A DNA stretch of 64,000 nucleotides, taken from positions 62,001 through 126,000 of the forward strand of contig NZ_JAGQFT020000009.1 in assembly GCF_018122625.2 (NCBI RefSeq). The letters are read 5' to 3'. Positions 21,567 to 29,708 of the stretch are shown here, piece by piece (within the stretch, counting starts at the first letter, position 1; each line of letters begins with the position of its first letter). The DNA comes from Coralloluteibacterium stylophorae. GTDB lineage: Bacteria; Pseudomonadota; Gammaproteobacteria; Xanthomonadales; Xanthomonadaceae. A model generated the notes under the pieces. The model was not told the origin of the DNA and did no database searches. It saw only the letters and a list, made by a program, of their open reading frames with translations. The position numbers and the translations under genes were made by a program.

Positions 21567-21773
21567 TCATGCGCAGCCGGCGACCGACGTGCCGCCATCG
21601 CAGGGCGCGGGTCCGGGCCGCGACCGCGGCGGGCGCGCGTCCGGCGCATGCAGCGGCGCTGCGGCCGCGCCATCGGTGGGCGCGAGCGTGTCCAGCGCGC
21701 GCGGCGTGACGACGTGACCGTGCAGGAACAGCAGGCCCCGGCTCAGCTCCGACAGGGAATGCAGGAAGGTCAT
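21567..21773 (-). CDS. Small hypothetical protein divergent from the LysR gene
   Basis: A 68-aa frame beginning T-F-L-H-S-L-S-E-L-S-R-G-L-L-F-L-H-G-H-V, an orderly amphipathic/hydrophobic N-terminus, then a Pro/Ala-rich tail. The upstream side shares a short AT-richer promoter region (about 21774-21872) with the divergent LysR-type gene, the typical layout for a LysR target gene. I do not recognise the family. The start has GGAG 11 bp upstream. It converges on the icd terminator. Confidence 0.45.
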   Translation of the reverse strand: MTFLHSLSELSRGLLFLHGHVVTPRALDTLAPTDGAAAAPLHAPDARPPRSRPGPAPCDGGTSVAGCA

Positions 21774-21872
21774 GGCGGGAGGCTCCGGCGACTTGAGTAG
21801 GGCTGAAGCTACTGGTGCTATCCGCGCGCAAAAAGCGAAACTTGCGCAACCCAGGCTTGAGCTCCAGTCAAG

Positions 21873-23114
21873 GTGCACCGGCTTCCGCTCGCCCTCGTCG
21901 AAGCCTTCGTCGCAGTGGCCCGCTGCGGCAACCTGACCCGCGCCGCCGCGGCGATGCACGTCACCGTCAGCGCGCTCAGCCACCGCATGCGCCAGCTCGA
22001 GGAGCGGGTCGGCTGCCGCCTGTTCGTGCGCGGCCCACGCGGGGTGACGCTGACCGCGGACGGGCGCCGCCTGTTCGAGGCGATGGCTGCGCCCCTGGGC
22101 GAGATCGAGCGCGCGTGGCGCGACTTCCGCGTGCGCAGCGGCGATCGACTGACCCTGAGCCTGGTGCCCCTGGTCGCCAGCGGCTGGCTGGTCCCGCGGC
22201 TGCCGGGCTTCGTCGCCAGACACCCCGACATCGGCATCAACCTGCAGTCGACCACCGCCCTGGTCGATTTCGACCGCGAAGACGTCGACGCGGCGCTGCG
22301 CCTGGGCCGCGGCAACTGGCCCGGCCTGCACGCCGAACATCTTTTCGACGAGTGGGCCACGCCGGTAGCGAGCCCGGCACTGCTCGCGCGCACCGGGCCG
22401 CTGAGCGAGGACAACCTCGGCACGGCACCGCTGCTGGGCGATCCCGACACCCGCCCCGACGACCATGCCGAGCACTGGCGTCCGTGGTTCGCGCGCTTCG
22501 GCGGCGAAGCGCCGGCGCACTACGTCGCCAGCTTCGACAACTCCGAGACGCTGCACCAGGCGGCGGTGCAGGGCCTGGGCGTGGCGCTGGGCCGCCTGAC
22601 CCTGGCGCAGCCGCTGGTCGATGCCGGCCTGCTGGTGCGCCTGAGCCGCAAACGGCTGCGCATGAACTACGCGCACTGGCTGGTGTATCCCCCGCGCAGC
22701 CTCGGGCACGCCGGCTTCCTCGCCTTCCGCGCATGGCTGCATGCGCAGCTCGGGCGCGAAGCGCCGCCGCCGCCGTCGAGTGCCGATGCGCTCACGTCGG
22801 CTTGGCGCGGTGCATCTAGATTGGGGCTCTCGGTCCCCAGGAGCGCAGCCATGGCCAACCGCGTCGATCCGCCACAGCCCGAGGACGGTTCCGGCGCCGT
22901 CTCCAACGACCAGGTCGACGACCGCATGCCGTCGGCCTATCTCGCCGGCGCCGGCTACACCGTGCTCGAAGGCGACACCCTCGCCTCGATCGCGCGCGCG
23001 CGCTATGGCGACGAGGCCGCCGCGGACCTCATCCTCGAGGCCAACCGCGAGGTCATCGGCGACCGCGAGACGCTCACGCCCGGGGTGGTCCTGAGCCTGC
23101 CCGAGAGCAGGTGA
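21873..23114 (+). CDS. LysR-family regulator reading in frame into a LysM domain
   Basis: One uninterrupted frame of 413 codons. Residues 1-60 form a LysR-type winged helix (L-T-R-A-A-A-A-M-H-V-T-V-S-A-L-S-H-R); residues 88-300 resemble the GcvA-type periplasmic-binding-like effector domain. After a Pro/Ser-rich linker (about 305-326) the frame continues without a stop into a complete LysM-type protein (327-413). LysR proteins are normally near 300 aa, and a ribosome binding site plus a -10-like box precede the LysM part, so either a stop codon was lost or two overlapping products are made. The start codon is GTG; no ribosome binding site is obvious. A small gene diverges from it. Confidence 0.72.
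   Translation: MHRLPLALVEAFVAVARCGNLTRAAAAMHVTVSALSHRMRQLEERVGCRLFVRGPRGVTLTADGRRLFEAMAAPLGEIERAWRDFRVRSGDRLTLSLVPLVASGWLVPRLPGFVARHPDIGINLQSTTALVDFDREDVDAALRLGRGNWPGLHAEHLFDEWATPVASPALLARTGPLSEDNLGTAPLLGDPDTRPDDHAEHWRPWFARFGGEAPAHYVASFDNSETLHQAAVQGLGVALGRLTLAQPLVDAGLLVRLSRKRLRMNYAHWLVYPPRSLGHAGFLAFRAWLHAQLGREAPPPPSSADALTSAWRGASRLGLSVPRSAAMANRVDPPQPEDGSGAVSNDQVDDRMPSAYLAGAGYTVLEGDTLASIARARYGDEAAADLILEANREVIGDRETLTPGVVLSLPESR
22817..22822 (+). promoter_or_regulatory. -10-like TAGATT within the LysR-LysM junction
   Basis: TAGATT lies 28 bp before the internal ATG at 22851, inside the coding frame, and is followed by an AGGAG ribosome binding site (22839-22843). It supports separate expression of the LysM protein. 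Confidence 0.4.
22851..23114 (+). CDS. Small LysM domain protein (probable internal start)
   Basis: An 87-aa protein whose C-terminal part (about residues 34-85) is a single LysM domain: Y-T-V-L-E-G-D-T-L-A-S-I-A-R-A-R-Y-G-D near its start and L-T-P-G-V-V-L-S-L-P at its end. No signal peptide is seen, so like YgaU-type proteins it may be cytoplasmic. The N-terminus has a conserved-looking D-G-S-G-A-V-S-N-D-Q-V-D-D-R-M-P-S-A-Y-L block. AGGAG lies 8 bp upstream of the ATG. It is in the same frame as the preceding LysR gene, with no stop between them. Confidence 0.65.
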   Translation: MANRVDPPQPEDGSGAVSNDQVDDRMPSAYLAGAGYTVLEGDTLASIARARYGDEAAADLILEANREVIGDRETLTPGVVLSLPESR

Positions 23115-23152
23115 GCCGGCGCCGGCCGCGACCGCCGCGATCGCTCCCGGGC

Positions 23153-23158
23153 TAGGCT
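23153..23158 (+). promoter_or_regulatory. -10 element TAGGCT of aceK, near-leaderless spacing
   Basis: TAGGCT ends 7 bp before the aceK ATG (23166) and no ribosome binding site fits in the gap, so a leaderless or near-leaderless mRNA is likely. Confidence 0.5.
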
Positions 23159-23165
23159 GGCGCGC

Positions 23166-24905
23166 ATGCCCTCCCGCCCCGCTCCCTCGCGCCGCGACGC
23201 GCGTGCGATCGCCAGCCTGATCGCGGACGCCTTCGCCGACTACGACGCCCGCTTCGGCGACATCACCCGGCGTGCGCAGCGCCGGTTCGCGCAGTGCGAC
23301 TGGACCGGCGCGCAGGCCGACGCGGTGGCGCGCATCGACCTCTACGAGCAGTGCGTGGGCGAGACCCTGGCGCGGCTGGACGCGCGCTTCGGCGACCGCC
23401 TGCGTGCGCGCATGCTGTGGAACCAGGTCCGCGACGCCTACGCCGGCGCCATCGCCGAGCGGCTCGACTGCGAGCTCGACAAGACCTTCTTCAATTCGCT
23501 GTCGCGACGCCTGTTCGGCACCCGCGGCGCGGATGCGCGGCTGGAGTTCCTGGCGGTCGACATCGAGCCGACCGACCGCATCACCCATCCGGTGGCGCGC
23601 CACGTCTACGTGATCGGCGACGACCTCGCCACGAGCTGCGGGCGCCTGCTGCGCGACCACGCCTTCGTCGGCCGCTTCGCCGACCTCGAGGCCAGCGCAC
23701 GTGCGCTGGCCGCGGCGCTGCGGGCGCGTTCGGACACCCGCGGGCGCGCGATCGAGCTGCTGCGCACGGTGTTCTACCGCGAGCGCCGCGCCTACCTGGT
23801 CGGGCGCATCTTCGACGACGAGACCTGGGCGCCGCTGGTGGTGGCGCTCACCAACGGTGATGGGGGTGTCGCGGTCGACGCGGTGCTGACCGAACGCCGG
23901 CAGGTGTCGATGCTGTTCGGCTTCGCGCGGAGCTACTTCCACGCCGACCTGCCGACGGTGGGCGACGCGGTGGTGTTCTTGCGCACGCTGATGCCGCACA
24001 AGCCGGTCGACGAGATCTACGCGGTGCTGGGTCGGGCCAAGCAGGCCAAGACCGAGCGCTACCGGCGCCTGCTGCGGCATCTGCAGCTCAACCCGGACGA
24101 ACGCTTCGTCGTCGCCGAGGGCGAGCGCGGGCTGGTGATGCAGGTGTTCACCCTGCCCACCTACCCGATCGTGTTCAAGCTGATCCGCGACCGCTTCGGC
24201 TACGGCAAGTCGATTTCGCGCGCCGGGGTGATCGCCCGCTACCGGCTGGTGGCGCGGCACGACCGCGTCGGGCGGCTGGTCGACGCGCAGGAGTTCCGCG
24301 AGCTGCGCTTCGCGGCCGCGCGCTTCGAACCGGCGCTGCTGGACGCGCTGCTGGCCGAGTGCAGCGAGACCGTCTACCGCGACGGCGGGGAGATCGTGCT
24401 CCGGCACTGCTACATCGAGCGCCGCCTGCGCCCGCTCAACCTCTACCTCCGCGAGGTGGACGAAGCCGCCGCGCTGGCCGCGGCGCTCGACTACGGCCAG
24501 GCGATCAAGGACCTCGCCCGCAGCGGCATCTTCCCCGGCGACATGCTGCTGAAGAACTTCGGCGTCAGCCGCAACGGCCGCGCGATCTTCTACGACTACG
24601 ACGAACTCTGTCCGCTCGAGGCCTGCAGCTTCCGCCGGCTGCCGGCGCTGTCGGGGGACGAGGCGCTGCAGCCGCTGGAGGACGTGGTCTACGCGGCGGA
24701 GGGCGACGTGTTCCCCGAGGAGTTCGCGCGCTTCCTGGGCCTTGCGCCCGCGCTGCGCGAGGCCTTCGTCGCCGCGCACCCGGAGCTGTTCGACCCGGAC
24801 TGGTGGCGCGGCCTGCAGGCGGCGCGCCTGCGCGGCGAGGCGCCGGACGTGCCGCCCTATCCCGACTCGGCGCGCACCGCCGTGCGCGCGCAGACGTCGG
24901 CCTGA
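23166..24905 (+). CDS. aceK: Isocitrate dehydrogenase kinase/phosphatase AceK
   Basis: A 579-aa bifunctional enzyme that phosphorylates and dephosphorylates isocitrate dehydrogenase, steering carbon into the glyoxylate shunt during growth on acetate or fatty acids. The family length is normal. The kinase part shows F-T-L-P-T-Y-P-I-V-F-K-L-I (about residues 329-341, ATP-binding Lys), G-I-F-P-G-D-M-L-L-K-N-F-G near 457, and Y-D-Y-D-E-L near 477. Its substrate icd, with the target Ser, lies just upstream in the same orientation. The aceA and aceB genes are not in the window. It converges with a GntR-type gene, 6 bp apart. Confidence 0.95.
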   Translation: MPSRPAPSRRDARAIASLIADAFADYDARFGDITRRAQRRFAQCDWTGAQADAVARIDLYEQCVGETLARLDARFGDRLRARMLWNQVRDAYAGAIAERLDCELDKTFFNSLSRRLFGTRGADARLEFLAVDIEPTDRITHPVARHVYVIGDDLATSCGRLLRDHAFVGRFADLEASARALAAALRARSDTRGRAIELLRTVFYRERRAYLVGRIFDDETWAPLVVALTNGDGGVAVDAVLTERRQVSMLFGFARSYFHADLPTVGDAVVFLRTLMPHKPVDEIYAVLGRAKQAKTERYRRLLRHLQLNPDERFVVAEGERGLVMQVFTLPTYPIVFKLIRDRFGYGKSISRAGVIARYRLVARHDRVGRLVDAQEFRELRFAAARFEPALLDALLAECSETVYRDGGEIVLRHCYIERRLRPLNLYLREVDEAAALAAALDYGQAIKDLARSGIFPGDMLLKNFGVSRNGRAIFYDYDELCPLEACSFRRLPALSGDEALQPLEDVVYAAEGDVFPEEFARFLGLAPALREAFVAAHPELFDPDWWRGLQAARLRGEAPDVPPYPDSARTAVRAQTSA

Positions 24906-24911
24906 CCCGCC

Positions 24912-25631
24912 TCAGCGCGCCGCGCGCGCGCCCGGCAGGGGCGCCGGCGCGTGCAGGCGCCCGCCCTCGGCCACGTAGCGCTGCAGCGCGAGCCCCTGGT
25001 CCTCCAGGTGCGCGGCCATGACCCGCTGCGCGGCGTCGGGATCGCGTCGCCGGAAGCAGTCCATCAGGATGCGGTGCTCGGCGAGCGAGGCTTCCATGCG
25101 GCCCGGCGCCAGCAGCTGGCGCCCGCGGTGCATCTTCAGGATGCGGCGCAGGTCGCTGGTGGCGCGGATCAGCCAGCGGTTGCCGGACAGGGTCTGCACG
25201 CATTCGTGGAAGCGGTAGTTGCCCGCGTAGTAGGCGGCGATGTCGCCCGCGGCCGCCGCCGCCTCGAGCTCGGCGTGGATCGCCTCGAGCGTCTCCAGGT
25301 CGCCCGCGCCGAGCTTGCGCGCGGCCTCGAAGGCGCAGCGGCCCTCCAGCAGCGCCATCACCGGGAACAGCTCGGCCAGGTCCTCCAGCGAGATCTTGAC
25401 CACGCGGCAGCCGCGGCCCGGTTCCATCTGCACCAGGCCCTCGGCGGCGAGCAGCTTCAGGCTCTCGCGCAGCGGCGTGCGGCTGATGCCGAGCTCCGCG
25501 GCGAGCGCGGGCTCGTCGATCCAGCTGTCGGGCAGAAGCTCGTAGTCGTAGATCTTCTCGCGCAGGCGCTCGGCGACGTCCTGGTAGAGGGCGTTGCGCC
25601 GCTGCGGGAGAAGCTGGGATGCGTCGCTCAT
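24912..25631 (-). CDS. GntR family (FadR/FCD-type) transcriptional regulator
   Basis: A 239-aa regulator with an N-terminal winged helix (about residues 15-80: E-P-A-L-A-A-E-L-G-I-S-R-T-P-L-R-E-S-L) and an all-helical FCD effector domain (about 95-220). FCD domains bind a metal plus small organic acids; the effector here is unknown. It ends next to the aceK stop and is divergent from the lipoprotein/methyltransferase pair, so it may regulate either or a distant target. Confidence 0.9.
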   Translation of the reverse strand: MSDASQLLPQRRNALYQDVAERLREKIYDYELLPDSWIDEPALAAELGISRTPLRESLKLLAAEGLVQMEPGRGCRVVKISLEDLAELFPVMALLEGRCAFEAARKLGAGDLETLEAIHAELEAAAAAGDIAAYYAGNYRFHECVQTLSGNRWLIRATSDLRRILKMHRGRQLLAPGRMEASLAEHRILMDCFRRRDPDAAQRVMAAHLEDQGLALQRYVAEGGRLHAPAPLPGARAAR

Positions 25632-25718
25632 GGCGCGGAGGATTCGCGGCGGAGGCAGGCCTGGCGATCCCGATTATGCGTCGGCCCGGCACGCGCCGGC
25701 ATGTGCGGATGCACATGC

Positions 25719-25724
25719 TAGGCT
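25719..25724 (+). promoter_or_regulatory. -10-like TAGGCT before the first methyltransferase-fold lipoprotein
   Basis: TAGGCT lies 28 bp before the ATG at 25753, in the intergenic region shared with the divergent GntR gene. Confidence 0.4.
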
Positions 25725-25752
25725 CCGGCGCCACCGCCTCCGGGATTCCCGC

Positions 25753-26619
25753 ATGCATCGTCCGCTCGTCGCCTGCGCCGCGCTCGCGCTGCTCGCCGCC
25801 TGCGCCACGCCGGCACCGGAACCTGCCGTGCCCAGCGCCGAGGCGCTGTCGGAGCCGGCGCCGCCGCCGGACCTGGCCAGTCCCGCCGACACCTTCGACG
25901 CGCGCCTCGACGGCGTGCTCGACGGCACCTGGCGCAGCGCCGCCAACCGCGCGCGCGACCCGGCCAGGCACCCGAAGCAGACGCTGGGGTTCTTCGGGCT
26001 GCAGGCGGGACAGACGGTGCTGGAGCTGAGTCCGGGCGGCGGCTGGTACGCCGAGATCCTCGCGCCGCTGATGCGCGGCGACGGCCAGTACGTCGCGCTG
26101 GTGCCCGACGGCGGCGACCGCGGCGAGCGTCTGCGCACGCGCTTCGCCGCGGAGCCCGCGATCTTCGGCCAGCCGCAGGTGCGCACCTTCGACCCTGCGG
26201 CGCCACGCTTCGGTGCCGACGCCAGCGCCGACGTGCTGCTGACCTTCCGCAACGTGCACAACTGGATCGACAACGGCAGCGCCGCGGCCATCTTCGATGC
26301 CGCCCACGCGGTGCTCCGCGAGGGCGGCACCTTCGGCGTGGTCGACCACCGCGCGCGCCCGGGCACGGAAGCGGCGTCCGCCGGCAGCGGCTACGTCACC
26401 GTCGCCCAGGTCGTGGCGCTCGCCGAGGCGGCGGGTTTCCGTCTGGTCGAGGAGAGCGACATCAATGCCAACCCCCGCGACACCACAGAGCATCCCAACG
26501 GGGTGTGGACGCTGCCGCCGACGCTGCGCGTGCCCGACGGCGCCGACGCCGGGCGCTACCGCGCGATCGGCGAGAGCGACCGCATGACCCTGAAGTTCGT
26601 GAAGCCGCAGGCCCCCTGA
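25753..26619 (+). CDS. Lipoprotein with class I methyltransferase fold (paralogue 1)
   Basis: A 288-aa protein. The N-terminus is a lipoprotein signal (hydrophobic core, then L-L-A-A-C with the modified Cys at about 17), so it should be anchored in the envelope. The rest resembles class I SAM methyltransferases of the COG4798 type: motif I is E-L-S-P-G-G-G-W-Y, and V-L-L-T-F-R-N-V-H-N-W and G-V-V-D-H-R follow. Cytoplasmic SAM would not reach it, so the function is unclear. The next gene encodes a close paralogue, 28 bp downstream. Confidence 0.75.
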   Translation: MHRPLVACAALALLAACATPAPEPAVPSAEALSEPAPPPDLASPADTFDARLDGVLDGTWRSAANRARDPARHPKQTLGFFGLQAGQTVLELSPGGGWYAEILAPLMRGDGQYVALVPDGGDRGERLRTRFAAEPAIFGQPQVRTFDPAAPRFGADASADVLLTFRNVHNWIDNGSAAAIFDAAHAVLREGGTFGVVDHRARPGTEAASAGSGYVTVAQVVALAEAAGFRLVEESDINANPRDTTEHPNGVWTLPPTLRVPDGADAGRYRAIGESDRMTLKFVKPQAP

Positions 26620-26647
26620 TCCACCGCCCACCCGACCGGAGAGCGAC

Positions 26648-27553
26648 ATGCGCAACGCCACCCTGAGCCTGACCATCGCCCTGGCGCTCTGCGCCTGCGG
26701 CCGGATCGGTCCGCCGGACGACGCCGACCGCGTCGAGACCGCGGTCGACCAGCCCGCTCCTGCAACCGCCGCGCCCGCACCCGGCGGCACCGCCGACGCC
26801 ATCGCCACGCAGGACCCGCTCGACGCCGCCCTGGCCGGCGACTGGCGCGGCGACACCCGCGCGCGCGACCAGTACCGGCACCCGGCCGAGACGCTGCGCT
26901 TCTTCGGCGTGGAGCCGGACGACACCGTGGTCGAGATCACGCCCGGCGGCGGCTGGTACGCCCGCGTCCTGGCCCCCTACCTGCGCGCCAACGGCCACTA
27001 TGTCGCCGCGGTGGTCGATCCCGAACGCGCCGGCGAGCGCGCCCGCGACTACCAGGCCCGCGCCCGCGACCAGCTGCAGGGGCTGCTGGCCGACACCTCG
27101 GTGTACGGCGAGACCGAGATCGTCGCCTTCGACCCCGCAGCACCGGCATTCGGCGCACCCGGCAGCGCCGACGTGGTGCTGACCTTCCGCAACGTGCACA
27201 ACTGGCGCGGCGGCGGCAACGCCGAGGCGATGTTCCGCGGCTTCTTCGAGGTGCTGAAGCCCGGCGGCGTCCTCGGCGTGGTCGAGCATCGCGCCGCGCA
27301 GGACGTGCCGGACGACGACGGGACCGGCTATGTCGGCGAGGCGCAGGTCGTCGCGCTGGCCGAACAGGCGGGGTTCCGGCTCGACGGGAAGAGCGAGATC
27401 AACGCGAATCCGGCCGATACCCGCGACCACCCGAACGGGGTGTGGACCCTGCCGCCAACCTCGAACCTGCCCGAGGGTGCCGATCCGGCCCCGTTCCAGG
27501 CGATCGGCGAAAGCGACCGCATGACCCTGCGCTTCGTCAAGCCGCAGGCCTGA
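26648..27553 (+). CDS. Lipoprotein with class I methyltransferase fold (paralogue 2)
   Basis: A 301-aa protein paralogous to the preceding gene over most of its length, sharing P-G-G-G-W-Y, L-T-F-R-N-V-H-N-W, P-N-G-V-W-T-L-P-P and I-G-E-S-D-R-M-T-L. It has its own lipobox (L-C-A-C; Cys at about 17) after a short signal, then a Pro/Ala-rich linker. A GGAGAGCGAC sequence precedes the ATG. The tandem duplication with both lipoboxes kept argues that export is functional. Substrate and cofactor are unknown. Confidence 0.75.
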   Translation: MRNATLSLTIALALCACGRIGPPDDADRVETAVDQPAPATAAPAPGGTADAIATQDPLDAALAGDWRGDTRARDQYRHPAETLRFFGVEPDDTVVEITPGGGWYARVLAPYLRANGHYVAAVVDPERAGERARDYQARARDQLQGLLADTSVYGETEIVAFDPAAPAFGAPGSADVVLTFRNVHNWRGGGNAEAMFRGFFEVLKPGGVLGVVEHRAAQDVPDDDGTGYVGEAQVVALAEQAGFRLDGKSEINANPADTRDHPNGVWTLPPTSNLPEGADPAPFQAIGESDRMTLRFVKPQA

Positions 27554-27579
27554 GCAGCGCCCGTCAGCGGGCGCGCTGC
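27554..27579. terminator. Imperfect stem-loop at the convergent end of paralogue 2 and topoisomerase IB
   Basis: GCAGCGCCCG, loop TCAG, CGGGCGCGCTGC, with a two-base bulge on the 3' side. It starts right after the stop of paralogue 2 and includes the stop codon of the convergent gene. Confidence 0.4.
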
Positions 27580-28661
27580 CGCAGGCGGCGCGCCTGCGCC
27601 CGCTGGCGCCGACGCAGGTAACCCAGCAGGAAACGCTCCTGCTGGCGGCTGCCGCGGGGGAAGTCGCCGATGACCGCCTCGCGCCAGCCATCCAGGACCG
27701 CGGGGTGGATGTAGCTCTTGCGGCAGACTGCCGGCGTGTTGCGCAGTTCGCAGGCGACCTGCTTGATCGCCGCGGCGAGCGTCGATGTCACCGCGCGCTC
27801 GCCGCCGGCCTCGGGCAGCGGCGTCTGCGCCAGCACCGCCAGCGCGCGCAGGGTGCCGCCCCAGGTGCGGAAGTCCTTGGCGCTGAAATCGCCGCCCATG
27901 GCATCGCGCAGGTAGTCGTTGACCATGCCGGAGTCGACCGGCTGCCGCGCCCCGTCCTCGTCCAGGTACTGGAACAGGTGCTGCCCGGGCAGCTGCTGGC
28001 AGCGCTGCACGATCCGCGCGAGCCGCGTGTCGTCGATCGCGATCTCGTGCTCCAGCCCGCTCTTGCCGCGGAAGCGCAACCAGGCGCGGCCGGCGCGCAC
28101 GAACTGGAGATGGCGGTCGCGCAGGGTGGTCAGGCCGTAGGAGCGATTGTCGCGGGCGTACTCGATGTTGCCGATCCGGGCCAGCGTCTCGCCGAGCAGG
28201 GTGACGACGACGGCGAGGACCTTGTCGCGCGGCAGGCCCGGCAGGGCGAGATCGCGCTTGAGCCGTCTGCGCAGGCGCGGCAGCGCCTCGCCGAAGGCGA
28301 TCATGCGTCCGTACTTGTCCTCCTCGCGCACCTCGTGCCAGCGCGCGTGGTAGCGGTACTGCTTGCGTCCGCGGGCATCGCGGCCGGTGGCCTGCAGGTG
28401 GCCGTTGGGGCGCGCGCAGATCCAGACGTCGGTGTAGGCCGGCGGGATCGCCAGGGCGCGGATGCGGGTGAGGATCCGATCGTCCCGGATCGGCTGTCCC
28501 CGGGTGTCGATGTAGCTGAAGCCCTTGCCGGCCCTGCGCCTGCGGAAGCCGGGCTGCTCATCGCTCACGTGTACCAGTCCCGCCTCGGTGAGCTGCTCGG
28601 CGATCTGCGCCGCCTGGAGGTCGTGACTGTCGCCGGATGGCGCGGATGCCGGGCTGCTCAT
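27564..28661 (-). CDS. DNA topoisomerase IB (poxvirus-like)
   Basis: A 365-aa type IB topoisomerase that relaxes supercoils through a 3'-phosphotyrosine intermediate. The catalytic Tyr is in C-R-K-S-Y-I-H-P (about Tyr316); earlier active-site residues lie in [10 protein letters not shown] and R-F-R-G-K-S-G, and [11 protein letters not shown] carries another Arg. The length fits bacterial members. The ATG at 28661 was preferred to a TTG three codons upstream. It converges on the lipoprotein pair and is divergent from a DUF1328 gene. Confidence 0.93.
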   Translation of the reverse strand: MSSPASAPSGDSHDLQAAQIAEQLTEAGLVHVSDEQPGFRRRRAGKGFSYIDTRGQPIRDDRILTRIRALAIPPAYTDVWICARPNGHLQATGRDARGRKQYRYHARWHEVREEDKYGRMIAFGEALPRLRRRLKRDLALPGLPRDKVLAVVVTLLGETLARIGNIEYARDNRSYGLTTLRDRHLQFVRAGRAWLRFRGKSGLEHEIAIDDTRLARIVQRCQQLPGQHLFQYLDEDGARQPVDSGMVNDYLRDAMGGDFSAKDFRTWGGTLRALAVLAQTPLPEAGGERAVTSTLAAAIKQVACELRNTPAVCRKSYIHPAVLDGWREAVIGDFPRGSRQQERFLLGYLRRRQRAQARRLRQRAR

Positions 28662-28740
28662 GCGGCGCAACGCTGGCGAGCGGCTCGCGAAGGCGACGTG
28701 TGTTCGACGCCGGTCTGCGCGGTCACCGCCCGCGCCGCCC

Positions 28741-28786
28741 GCTGAACGGACGCTTTCCGCCAGCGAACATGCCGCGTTCGTTCAGC
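28741..28786. repeat. Inverted repeat upstream of the DUF1328 gene
   Basis: GCTGAACG at 28741-28748 pairs with CGTTCAGC at 28779-28786, and an inner CGAAC/GTTCG pair at 28764-28768/28776-28780 competes with it. It lies about 110 bp upstream of the DUF1328 start. It could be an operator or a folded leader. Confidence 0.3.
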
Positions 28787-28896
28787 AAGTTCATCATGCG
28801 CCTTGCACCAGCCCATTGGCAGGCTCCGTCCCCGTCGACTGCCGGCCCCCCGTCGGTCGCCATCGATTTCCACCCGAATCGAGACAGGAGTTCAAC

Positions 28897-29055
28897 ATGC
28901 TGAGCTACGCCATCATCTTCCTGATCATCGCGCTCATCGCCGGCGCCTTCGGCTTCTTCGGCGTGGCCGGCATCGCCGGCACGATCGCGAAGGTGCTGTT
29001 CGTGATCTTCCTCGTGCTGTTCGTGATCTCGCTGATCCGCGGCCGCAGGGTCTAG
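28897..29055 (+). CDS. DUF1328 small membrane protein (YtjA family)
   Basis: A 52-aa protein with two membrane helices (about residues 4-22 and 27-48) ending in R-G-R-R. The motif [17 protein letters not shown] between and in the helices identifies DUF1328. Family members are small inner-membrane proteins without a proven function, often linked to stress. ACAGGAG precedes the ATG. A lipoprotein gene follows 58 bp downstream and may be co-transcribed. Confidence 0.88.
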   Translation: MLSYAIIFLIIALIAGAFGFFGVAGIAGTIAKVLFVIFLVLFVISLIRGRRV

Positions 29056-29113
29056 ATCCCGATCACTCCGACAAACCACCCGAAGTCATACACGTCACAC
29101 CAGGAGCAAACAC

Positions 29114-29581
29114 ATGACCAATAACAAACTGCTGCTGAGCCTCGCCGTCGCCGCCACCTTCGCGCTTTCGGCGTGCGACCAGCAGAGCACTCAGGCCGAC
29201 GTCGCCGAGGCCCAGCAGGAAGCGCAGGAGAACGTCGCAGAGGCGCGCCAGGACGCGGCCGAGAACGTGGCCGAGGAGCGCGAGGACCTGCGCGACGACA
29301 TGGGCGACCGCGACATGAACGGCCTCGACGGCGAACGCGCCGACGTCGCCGATGCGCAGGCGCAGGCCCAGTACGAGGTCGCCGTCGCCGAGGCCGAGGC
29401 CCAGCACAAGGTCGCCGTGGAGAAGGCGCAGACCATGCCGGAGGGCCCGGAGCGCGAGGCCGCCATCGCCGAGGCCGACGCCGCCCTGGAGAAGGCCAAG
29501 GCCGATGCCGAGGCCGCCCGCGCCGAGGCCGAGGCCAACGCCGAGCAGATGGACGAGAACGCCGACGCCGAGCGGATGTGA
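29114..29581 (+). CDS. Ala/Glu-rich coiled-coil lipoprotein
   Basis: A 155-aa protein with a lipoprotein signal ending L-S-A-C (Cys21). The mature part is almost entirely Ala, Glu, Asp, Gln and Lys in heptad-like patterns (A-E-A-Q-Q-E-A-Q-E-N-V-A-E-A-R-Q), predicting a long coiled coil, interrupted by an Asp/Gly-rich turn (D-D-M-G-D-R-D-M-N-G-L-D-G). It probably spans or lines the periplasm, in the manner of Lpp-like or stress lipoproteins; no family is recognised. AGGAG lies upstream. Tandem hairpins follow. Confidence 0.75.
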   Translation: MTNNKLLLSLAVAATFALSACDQQSTQADVAEAQQEAQENVAEARQDAAENVAEEREDLRDDMGDRDMNGLDGERADVADAQAQAQYEVAVAEAEAQHKVAVEKAQTMPEGPEREAAIAEADAALEKAKADAEAARAEAEANAEQMDENADAERM

Positions 29582-29595
29582 TCGTTCCCGCCGCA

Positions 29596-29618
29596 CGGGG
29601 CCGCTTCCCGCGGCCCCG
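29596..29618 (+). terminator. First of two tandem hairpins after the lipoprotein gene
   Basis: CGGGGCCGC, loop TTCCC, GCGGCCCCG, 14 bp after the stop. It precedes a longer stem at 29626. Confidence 0.5.
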
Positions 29619-29625
29619 CGCAGCC

Positions 29626-29656
29626 GAGAAGGCCGCGGTCCGTCCGCGGCCTTCTC
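29626..29656 (+). terminator. Strong 13-bp stem-loop terminator
   Basis: GAGAAGGCCGCGG, loop TCCGT, CCGCGGCCTTCTC, followed by GTGTC. Perfect pairing; it ends the DUF1328/lipoprotein transcript. Confidence 0.75.
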
Positions 29657-29696
29657 GTGTCGGCATCCTCGGCTTCCCCTGGCGTCGCCGCGCCGC

Positions 29697-29702
29697 CAGA
29701 AT
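29697..29702 (+). promoter_or_regulatory. -10-like CAGAAT with leaderless spacing
   Basis: CAGAAT ends 6 bp before the ATG of the REC-histidine kinase gene (29709). No ribosome binding site is visible, which matches the queF and aceK arrangement. Confidence 0.4.
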
Positions 29703-29708
29703 GATGCG

